Source: Acinetobacter sichuanensis (lineage in GTDB: Bacteria > Pseudomonadota > Gammaproteobacteria > Pseudomonadales > Moraxellaceae). Taken from it: a stretch of DNA of 64,000 nucleotides. Both the position numbers and the translations under genes were made by a program. Position 1 is the stretch's first letter. Every line of letters starts with the position of its first letter. The notes below the pieces were generated by a model, which searched no databases, was not told the origin of the DNA, and saw nothing but the letters and a program-made list of their open reading frames with translations. The stretch spans positions 62,001 to 126,000 of the forward strand of contig NZ_PYIX02000003.1 in NCBI RefSeq assembly GCF_003024515.2, given 5' to 3'. Shown piece by piece: positions 57,593-64,000 of this stretch.

Positions 57593-57781
57593 TTGAACTC
57601 ACTTAAAGATAATGATCAATTAACCACAATTCATAAAGATGAATTAAAGCATTTATATGCAATGATTGTTGAGAACTTAAATAAAATTAAGAAATTGGAG
57701 TCGGAAAATATGTACTTAAAGTTACAGCTAGGGGAATCAAAAATAGAAAGTCTTACAGTAAACTATCAATTAAGTCCATAA
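57593..57781 (+). CDS. Small coiled-coil protein
   Basis: This 62-residue protein is a predicted coiled coil (HKDELKHLYAMIVENLNKIKKLESENMYLKLQLGES) with no signal peptide or membrane segment. The start is TTG, supported by GAGGTG four bases upstream. Its last 29 bases overlap, on the other strand, the end of the HTH gene. The function is unknown. Confidence 0.55.
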   Translation: MNSLKDNDQLTTIHKDELKHLYAMIVENLNKIKKLESENMYLKLQLGESKIESLTVNYQLSP

Positions 57782-58115
57782 TGAGCTGCTGTTGTTTTGG
57801 AGCAAGTCTCTGAAATTTAGCATCAATAGATGAAAGGTAAATGTGTTGGCTACCTGAAAATTCAGAAGATTGCTGTCCAAATCTTAGCCACTCACTACTC
57901 ACCTGTAACCATACTGCTAAAATTTGTAGTTTTTCTTGGCTAGGGATAGCATTTCCATTTAACCAATTATGCGCTGTTTGTGTGCTAATCGGTGAGCCTG
58001 AATAACGTAGATTAAATTCTTTGCATAAGAAAGTAGGACCACAAGAATAATTAAGGTTCTCTAGACTTGATTTTAGTCGTTCACTAAATGCTTTTTTTTC
58101 ATTAATTTTATCCAT
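57753..58115 (-). CDS. Small HTH regulator, phage-CI/XRE-like
   Basis: This 120-residue protein contains a repressor-type helix-turn-helix: FCKEFNLRYSGSPISTQTAHNWLNGNAIPSQEKLQILAVWLQVSSEWLRFG (about residues 30-82). The C-terminal FQRLAPKQQQLIMDLIDSLL is a likely dimerisation helix. It has no phage neighbours. It is oriented divergently from the autotransporter gene, so a role in controlling the adhesin is possible but only inferred. I chose ATG at 58115; there is no clear ribosome site. Confidence 0.75.
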   Translation of the reverse strand: MDKINEKKAFSERLKSSLENLNYSCGPTFLCKEFNLRYSGSPISTQTAHNWLNGNAIPSQEKLQILAVWLQVSSEWLRFGQQSSEFSGSQHIYLSSIDAKFQRLAPKQQQLIMDLIDSLL

Positions 58116-58474
58116 AATCAAGTGAAAAATCCTTTAAAAATATACGTTAGGAGATATTTGGTGAAATAAAAACTTTTTTAATTATAAGAACATAAGATTA
58201 AAAAACCAAGATTTGTATACAAAAAGATAAAAAACTATTTAAAAATATTAACTTATTGTTAATTAGATATTTAACTTATAAAGATATAAGAAAATAAAAA
58301 CCACATATCAAGTAATATTTAAATATTCCATCAAGTTTTGATTGATAAAAATATAAAGCAATATTAGAATCCTCCATGGGAAACAAAAAATGTCTAACTT
58401 CTACAATAAATACTTATTAGAAGTTATATGTGCTTGAACAACGTTGATATAAAAGTATTCAGCAGGATTTATAT
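58116..58474. other. Divergent AT-rich region, HTH gene / autotransporter
   Basis: These 359 strongly AT-rich bases must hold the promoters for the HTH gene and the autotransporter. Several short TTAA/ATAT palindromes occur but no unmistakable operator. No gene is supported. Confidence 0.45.
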
Positions 58475-61400
58475 ATGAAATTAGTAATGAAAAAAACTTC
58501 ACTTGCACTTGCAATTGCAACTTTATCTAGCGCAACAATCGCTGCCGATTATAGCTATCGTCCGGCAACAGATACAAAACTAGGGGCGTATGATCAAACA
58601 AGTGGTACTGTAGATACCAAAGGCAATCCACTAACAACTGAAATAGCGAATAGTGATAAAATTGAATCTGCTACTGCAAAAGTAGCTGGTAAAAAAGTTG
58701 AAGATAATGGTGTTAATTATCAACAATATGCTTATACAGAAACACGTAAAGGTGAAGTAGCGACATCAAGTACGACAACCAATGACAAAGTTACTGATGC
58801 AAATACTCAACTCAGCCGTTCAGAAGTGATTTCACAAAATACTCAACAAAGTGGTTTAGTGACTCGTACTGCAAATACACGTGTGCAGTTAAATGATAAA
58901 GGTGCAGAGGTTAAAGATTCTGAACAACGTACAAAAGATAGTTCTTTTGAGTTCAGTGCTGATGACTTAGCTAAAGTAAATAATGCGATCAAACAAAGTT
59001 ATTATAATAAAACTGTAAATACAGCTTATACATCGGCTGATGCACGTGCAACGTCTCGTGAATCACAAACTAAAGTTACAAATTTAAAATCTGAAGCAAA
59101 ACGTGATGCGAATGGTAAAGAAATCGCAGGACAGTTTATTAGTACTGGTACTGTGGCGGAAGAAACAAATACTAGTAATATTAACTTTAAGTCAAAAGTT
59201 AATACAGCTGGAAAAACTGTAAGCCAAGATACAGCTGGTCGTCTTTCAGTTTCTGAAAACAGTGGAACTTCTGAAACTGTAAATACTGATTATGCACATA
59301 ATGAGAAAGGTGAAGTTGCAGGTTATAGCTTAAGTGCTAACAAGAAGTATTTAGATGAATCTAAAGTTGTTAATACTAAAACAGCATTTGCAGACAAAAA
59401 GACAAGCTATGATGATGTTGCTGCATTAGATGTTGATACAAGCTTTACATCTAAAACAGAACAAACGTCAACTTCATTACTTGATAACTTTAATTATATA
59501 AATAATACGACTGTTACAGGTTCTAATAAAGAATATAAAGATGGTTTAAGTAATTTAGCTTTTGAGCGTTCTTCAAGTTATACGAATAAATCAACAAATC
59601 GTGAATTTGTTAAAAATGCTGATGGTGAATATGTTTTAACCAATGGTAAGCCTACAGTTGCGTATACAAAAGCAACTGAAACATCAAATGAAAGTTTTGA
59701 TTCAGAATACCAGCCAACACAATATACGGCTGGTAAAAACCAAGGTAAAGATTATGAAATCTTGAATAATGGCGGCTCTACACGTTATACAGATTCAGCA
59801 GTACAAAAATCTGTTGATAAATCATCATCTAGCGAAACTAAAACTTATGCTGATGGTTTCGTAGCACATACTAAAACGACTTCAAATGATTCTGCTGACT
59901 ATAAACGTAGCCAACAAGAAAATATTGAAGTTAACCGTGTGTTAGTTGATCAAGCAACGTTTGACAGCAAGCAGTTAGGAACTAAAAATGTTGGTTCAAT
60001 TGTAACTAAGCCAGGCAGTGAGTCGACATTTAAAGCGGGTACTGTTGCTCTAACTATTGAAGATTCAATTAATGACCAAATTGGTTCAACTAATAATATC
60101 CAAATTAATGATATAAATGGACACATTGTACTTAACCAAGGTAAAGAGATTACAGAAGACCAGATTCAATCTTGGAAAGATGAAAATGGTAAGCAACGTT
60201 ATTATGTTGTACTTGGTAAAGATCTAGATGGTAATGATATTCGTAGTGAAGTTACGTTTACGAATGGTAAAGGTGATGAAACACAAGATATCAAAGTAGC
60301 TACAGTTGTTACTAGCAAATCATCTCATGACTATAAAGAAAATGTAGATCATAGCAATACTACTGTTTATGATTTAAATGCAAAAGAATCAAATGAAAGT
60401 GCAACGACATCAAAAGATGGCAAAATCGTTTATGATTCAAGCAAGGGATCAAAAGAAGAAACTGTTAAGTTATATGCGACTGGTAAAAATGCTTTAGATC
60501 GTGAAACAACACAAGCATATAATAAAGAAAGTACACATACGAACTATGAACTAGATTCAAAAGGTAATGTAGTTGTATTGGGTGTAGATACTGAGTCAAG
60601 TTCAGGTAAAGCATCTTTACAGCAATATCAAGCTGGTCAAGAAAAAGTGTGGAGTTCTACTTCTACAGCAGCAAAAAACAATCAGTCTACAGATGCGAAG
60701 GGTAATGTTACTGCGTATGACAAATCTGATAGTTCGCTTGCAGCAACACAATATGCTGAAGGTAAGAATACTCTTGATCGTACAATTGCAACGAATGCAA
60801 ACGCATCTAAAAAAGAATCAGGTCTTATTGATCTTGTAAATACACCATATTATGGTGTAGACGAAGATGGTAAAGCTTTATCAGCAACGAATGGTGTTCT
60901 TGCTAAAGACGAATTAGGTCGAGATGTGGTTTCACGTCAAGAACCTAAAACTGCATCAATTGAAGCTGTTCGTGAAACAACTGGTGCTAAAAAGGTAGAT
61001 GAAAATGTTTACCAAACAGGTGCTGTAGCTTATAAAAAATCTGAACAATCTTCTTCTAGCTTAAAAGATACTTATAAAGATGGTACTGTTGTTACTCAAA
61101 CGAATAAGTCTACAGATGATGTAACACTTTATAATCATGGTCAAAGTGATAAATATCGTGATTCTGTAAAAACAAATTCACAAGAAGGCAGTGGAAAAAC
61201 TTACGAGTTAAATGCAAAAGGTGAAGCTGTTGTTGCGGAAACGTATGAATATACTGACAATGCAAAAACAACTGCTGTAAATTACCAAGAAGGTAAAAAT
61301 GCATTAACTAGTTCAACAATTACAGAGTCTAATGGAACTGAAAAAGTTGTAACAGATGCTAGAACAACAGTATCTAAAGGTTCTGCTAAAGATGAAGATC

Positions 61401-62377
61401 TTGTATATCAAGCAGATCAAAAAATTGAAACAGAGAAAAAAGCTGAGTCTAATTTTGAAACTGTAGTAAGTAACAAAGACAAGTCTGGTTATACATATAC
61501 GCATGCAGCAAAAACAAATGATGTTGTAAATAATACAGATATGGGCTTGTTGGCATCACAAGATGTGAAGAGCACACGAGTTGTTACAGATACAGAATCA
61601 TTAAAACAAACTGGTACTGATGGTAAAACGACAGATGTTAGTATTACGCGTGGTAGTGATGAAACTCGACGTACAGATTATAGTTTAACTAATAAACAGT
61701 ATGGTTCTGAAACGATTACGGCAGCAGATGGTGGAAAAACTGTAGTTGCTAAAACACAAACTTCGGTAGCAGATAAGTTTGGAACTACTGAATCAGATAC
61801 GTTAAACCGTACTGAAACTAAAGTTGCAGCGGACAAAACTTCTACAGCAAAATCTGAAACTCGTGTAGATAATGTTCAAGGTATTACATTAACTGAAGAA
61901 AAAATTACAACAGATGCTGCTGGTAAAGCAACAACTACAGTTGTAGGTTCTACTTCAATTAAAGCTGGTGAAATCAAAGTTGGTGATGTTACGATCAATG
62001 CTGATAAAGGCTTAAATGCTGGTAATAAAGTAATTGGTAATGTTGCAAATGGTGTTGTTGACTCTGATGCTGCAAATATGGGGCAAGTTCGTTCATTTGC
62101 ATCTGATTTGAATCGTCGTGTAGATGATGTTGAATCAACCGCTTATCGTGGTATTGCAATTGCATTAGCTGCTCAACAACCAGTTCCTAATATCCAACCA
62201 GGTCAGTTTGCTGTGTTTGGTGGTGTAGGTCACTATGAAGGTGAATCAGCAGGTGCTTTGGGTGTAACTACAGTATTTGGTGATGGTCGTACATCTCTAA
62301 GTGGTGCAATCGGTGTTGCTGGTGGTAGCGAAGTTGGTGGTCGAATTGGTGTATCTTACGTATTTGGTGGCAAATAA
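58475..62377 (+). CDS. Trimeric autotransporter (YadA-anchor) with atypical repetitive passenger
   Basis: This 1300-residue surface protein has a signal peptide (about 1-24, ending TIAA). The C-terminus is a type Vc anchor: neck KVIGNVANGVVDSDAANMGQ (about 1185-1204), a short coiled coil (RSFASDLNRRVDDVES) and a YadA beta-barrel (about 1224-1300). The passenger is rich in T, S, K, D and N, lacks cysteine, and shows no YadA head repeats. It has degenerate units around Y-x-x-G-K-N (residues 417, 667, 760, 937), often near Y-E-L-x-x-K-G-x-V-V. It ends in F-G-G-K rather than an aromatic residue. AGGA lies seven bases before the ATG. A role in adhesion or biofilm formation is inferred from the class. 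Confidence 0.88.
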   Translation: MKLVMKKTSLALAIATLSSATIAADYSYRPATDTKLGAYDQTSGTVDTKGNPLTTEIANSDKIESATAKVAGKKVEDNGVNYQQYAYTETRKGEVATSSTTTNDKVTDANTQLSRSEVISQNTQQSGLVTRTANTRVQLNDKGAEVKDSEQRTKDSSFEFSADDLAKVNNAIKQSYYNKTVNTAYTSADARATSRESQTKVTNLKSEAKRDANGKEIAGQFISTGTVAEETNTSNINFKSKVNTAGKTVSQDTAGRLSVSENSGTSETVNTDYAHNEKGEVAGYSLSANKKYLDESKVVNTKTAFADKKTSYDDVAALDVDTSFTSKTEQTSTSLLDNFNYINNTTVTGSNKEYKDGLSNLAFERSSSYTNKSTNREFVKNADGEYVLTNGKPTVAYTKATETSNESFDSEYQPTQYTAGKNQGKDYEILNNGGSTRYTDSAVQKSVDKSSSSETKTYADGFVAHTKTTSNDSADYKRSQQENIEVNRVLVDQATFDSKQLGTKNVGSIVTKPGSESTFKAGTVALTIEDSINDQIGSTNNIQINDINGHIVLNQGKEITEDQIQSWKDENGKQRYYVVLGKDLDGNDIRSEVTFTNGKGDETQDIKVATVVTSKSSHDYKENVDHSNTTVYDLNAKESNESATTSKDGKIVYDSSKGSKEETVKLYATGKNALDRETTQAYNKESTHTNYELDSKGNVVVLGVDTESSSGKASLQQYQAGQEKVWSSTSTAAKNNQSTDAKGNVTAYDKSDSSLAATQYAEGKNTLDRTIATNANASKKESGLIDLVNTPYYGVDEDGKALSATNGVLAKDELGRDVVSRQEPKTASIEAVRETTGAKKVDENVYQTGAVAYKKSEQSSSSLKDTYKDGTVVTQTNKSTDDVTLYNHGQSDKYRDSVKTNSQEGSGKTYELNAKGEAVVAETYEYTDNAKTTAVNYQEGKNALTSSTITESNGTEKVVTDARTTVSKGSAKDEDLVYQADQKIETEKKAESNFETVVSNKDKSGYTYTHAAKTNDVVNNTDMGLLASQDVKSTRVVTDTESLKQTGTDGKTTDVSITRGSDETRRTDYSLTNKQYGSETITAADGGKTVVAKTQTSVADKFGTTESDTLNRTETKVAADKTSTAKSETRVDNVQGITLTEEKITTDAAGKATTTVVGSTSIKAGEIKVGDVTINADKGLNAGNKVIGNVANGVVDSDAANMGQVRSFASDLNRRVDDVESTAYRGIAIALAAQQPVPNIQPGQFAVFGGVGHYEGESAGALGVTTVFGDGRTSLSGAIGVAGGSEVGGRIGVSYVFGGK

Positions 62378-62398
62378 TTAAGTTGTTCATCTAAAATA

Positions 62399-62430
62399 AA
62401 AAAATCCTCGCTTCATGCGGGGATTTTTTA
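62399..62430 (+). terminator. Rho-independent terminator after the autotransporter gene
   Basis: The stem AAAATCC-TCGC / GCGGGGATTTT with a TTCAT loop is followed by T residues, about 20 bases past the stop. Confidence 0.9.
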
Positions 62431-62750
62431 TGGATAAAAATAATTTATTGATTTTTTTTTAATATATTTTTGTTGGCGAATAAATTGGGTAAGACTATTG
62501 TTTGGTATTTTCTCAATTTATATTGCAAGGTTCACATTCATTTGTATAGATGGTGCCTCATTTTAAAGAAAGAAGATATTCTGCAAGACAATAAAAAATT
62601 CTTTATTAAAAATGAAAGGCTAAGTTTTGTAGGATATTTAGATCAGCTTCGCTCAACGGTGACATCCATGTCTTATGTGATAGTGCTGTTTAGTTAAGTT
62701 TTAAATTTATCTGAAGTTTTAGATTTTAATGGAAAATGGGATCAAAATTT
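62431..62750. other. AT-rich convergent intergenic stretch
   Basis: About 320 bases lie between the autotransporter terminator and dgkA. A 75-codon frame (62470-62697) has a TTG start, no ribosome site and no recognisable content, so I do not call a gene. Confidence 0.45.
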
Positions 62751-63125
62751 TTATAAAAATAAAATAATACACCATGTACTAAAAATAATAGACAGAGCAA
62801 CAAACTGTGCTGCGCTCCCCATATCTTTTGCATTTTTTGAAAGTGGATGCTGTTCTAAAGAGATACGATCTACAACAGCCTCTAGTGCCGAATTAAATAA
62901 CTCAACAATAATAGCAAAGAGACATACAGCAACCATTAATGCTTGTTCAATAGCACTAATATCTAAAAAAAAAGTGATTGGAATAAGAATAATATTTAAA
63001 AAAATAATTTGCCGAAAAGCAGCTTCATTTTGGTAAGCAGCTTTAAATCCAGCTAAAGAATAGCCCGTTGCATTTAGGATGCGTTTAAAACCAGTTTTAC
63101 CTTTTTGGGGAGAATAGAGACTCAT
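62751..63125 (-). CDS. dgkA: Diacylglycerol kinase, DgkA type
   Basis: DgkA phosphorylates diacylglycerol at the inner membrane, recycling lipid from osmoregulated glucan and lipopolysaccharide modification. The 124-residue product has the N-terminal RILNATGYSLAGFKAAYQNEAAFRQ, three membrane helices and the catalytic block VELFNSALEAVVDRISLEQHPLSKNAKDMGSAAQF. All the usual polar residues are present. It is followed upstream by glpQ on the same strand after 128 bases. Confidence 0.95.
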   Translation of the reverse strand: MSLYSPQKGKTGFKRILNATGYSLAGFKAAYQNEAAFRQIIFLNIILIPITFFLDISAIEQALMVAVCLFAIIVELFNSALEAVVDRISLEQHPLSKNAKDMGSAAQFVALSIIFSTWCIILFL

Positions 63126-63253
63126 AAGTTTGGAAAATAATAAGAATAGTTTGAATTATCATAGTTTAAGCTTAAATGAGCATTAATTTGAATTTTACTG
63201 GCTTTTAAAAGAAAAAATTGCTCAATACGATTTGATGTATTGAGCAAAATAGA

Positions 63254-64000
63254 TTATTTGAGAGATGGATTCGCTTTTTGATAGTTCGTTAAGGCTTTAC
63301 GTCCTAAAGCAGGATCATCAGTAAATACGCCATCAACGCCTGCTTTAAAGTACATTTCAAACTCTTTTTCTGCACCAGATTCACAACGCTGAGCAGCATC
63401 AGTTTCTGCTTGGCTACATTTTAAATTTGGTGCTAAAAAATGATTTTCAGGGCGGAAGGTATAAGGATGAACTTTTAAGTTGACAGCATGCGCATTTTTA
63501 ACAAAGTCTGAAGGTGCAGTAAATGTGTCATTAAAAATATAAGGTTTCCATGGTCCAACACCATCTGCATATAAAGAGACAGTTTTTAAACCTTGTGTTG
63601 TTGCCATGTCTGCATAAGTAGTTTGGTTTTTTTGTTCTTTAAAGTCAGCAGGTTGTGCAGTTTTGTCATCATAAAGTTGGATGATTTTTGCATGTTTTAA
63701 ACTTTTATGTAATGTAAGCTGGTCTTTTAAATATTTTAGATTACTGACCTCAAATGATTGTAGATAAATAGGGGCAATATCACGTGTATATTCATATTTT
63801 GCTAATGTTTTGAGTAAATTATCTTCCATCGCCAAATTTTGTTTTTGGAAATAAGTTGGATGCTTAGTTTCTATATATAAACCAATAATTTTACCTGTTT
63901 TTTTATAGTTTTGATCAGCAAGTTCAATGATTTGCTCTAAGGTTGGAATGGCAAATTGATCATTATATTGAGTATTTGCTGGGCGTTCTTTAGGAATACG
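63254..64000 (-). CDS. glpQ: Glycerophosphodiester phosphodiesterase, 5' end cut by window edge
   Basis: This encodes the C-terminal 248 residues of a GDPD-family enzyme that hydrolyses glycerophosphodiesters to glycerol-3-phosphate. The frame is open to base 64000 and reads RIPKERPANTQYNDQFAIPTLEQIIELAD, then IIGLYIETKHPTYF with the catalytic Glu and Lys-His region, a VKVHPYTFRPEN-like strand (LKVHPYTFRPENHFL) and VDGVFTDDPALGRKAL. The N-terminal signal peptide and first catalytic His lie outside the window. The long form with the extra loop is typical of periplasmic GlpQ. Confidence 0.94.
   Translation of the reverse strand, partial: RIPKERPANTQYNDQFAIPTLEQIIELADQNYKKTGKIIGLYIETKHPTYFQKQNLAMEDNLLKTLAKYEYTRDIAPIYLQSFEVSNLKYLKDQLTLHKSLKHAKIIQLYDDKTAQPADFKEQKNQTTYADMATTQGLKTVSLYADGVGPWKPYIFNDTFTAPSDFVKNAHAVNLKVHPYTFRPENHFLAPNLKCSQAETDAAQRCESGAEKEFEMYFKAGVDGVFTDDPALGRKALTNYQKANPSLK

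Noticed and set aside
62470..62697. 75-codon frame between the autotransporter and dgkA
   Set aside because: TTG start, no ribosome site, and composition typical of chance frames in AT-rich spacer.

Overview
The window is an AT-rich chromosomal stretch from a gammaproteobacterium, almost certainly Acinetobacter or a close Moraxellaceae relative. Pointers are the combination of GTP-type PEP carboxykinase, an 810-residue-class Lon, a SutA-like acidic protein, a glyW-cysT-leuZ-like tRNA remnant, a DUF445 protein, META-domain lipoproteins and the typical low-GC codon use. No tool was run; family calls come from reading motifs and known gene order.

Layout. 0-6.3 kb: 5' part of mrdA (PBP2, minus), a small predicted beta-barrel, a DUF445 membrane protein, adk, small envelope proteins, then nth and an orphan RnfB-type ferredoxin on minus. 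6.6-16.6 kb: gdhA, three META-domain (HslJ-like) lipoprotein genes in a row, one of them frameshifted, ygiD-like dioxygenase, rlmH, an M28 peptidase, lon, and the 5-formyl-THF cyclo-ligase gene. 16.9-28.9 kb: the classic ygfA / ssrS (6S RNA) / zapA / ygfB / pepP / ubiH / ubiI neighbourhood, interrupted twice: by two plus-strand genes for exported proteins between ygfA and ssrS, and by an accessory patch (frameshifted GNAT gene, MFS transporter, frameshifted membrane protein, DUF457 protein) between pepP and ubiH. 29-42 kb: sutA-like gene, CatB-like acetyltransferase, SAM methyltransferase, greA, carB, carA with a strong promoter and a nested terminator-like leader, yhbY, rlmE, ftsH, folP. 42-53 kb: vWA (YfbK-like) lipoprotein, DUF5713 protein, two tRNA-Leu(UAA) genes that are exact neighbours of a 148-bp direct repeat enclosing a membrane-protein gene, tRNA-Cys, folD, a palindromic intergenic repeat cluster, a methyltransferase, glpD and pckG. 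53-64 kb: lipid kinase/metallophosphoesterase pair, groES-groEL behind a clear sigma-32 promoter, a small HTH regulator, a 1300-residue trimeric autotransporter with an unusual passenger, dgkA, and the 3' part of glpQ.

How things work together. Much of the window is core: translation and rRNA modification (rlmE, rlmH, yhbY, tRNAs), proteostasis (lon, ftsH, groESL), folate/one-carbon metabolism (folP, folD, ygfA), ubiquinone hydroxylation (ubiH, ubiI), pyrimidine/arginine precursor supply (carAB), central carbon (gdhA, pckG) and glycerol/phospholipid recycling (glpD, glpQ, dgkA). Accessory content is mostly envelope-related: lipoproteins, exported proteins, an adhesin.

Most notable for follow-up: (1) the carAB leader with two nested intrinsic terminators behind a near-consensus promoter; (2) the duplicated tRNA-Leu plus terminator flanking a private membrane-protein gene, the distal copy having its own strong promoter; (3) the split ygfA-ssrS-zapA locus; (4) three single-nucleotide frameshifts, two in A-runs; (5) the atypical trimeric autotransporter next to a divergently oriented HTH gene; (6) a terminator-like hairpin and tandem 9-bp boxes in the pckG leader. 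I did not see a CRISPR array, transposase, integrase or prophage.
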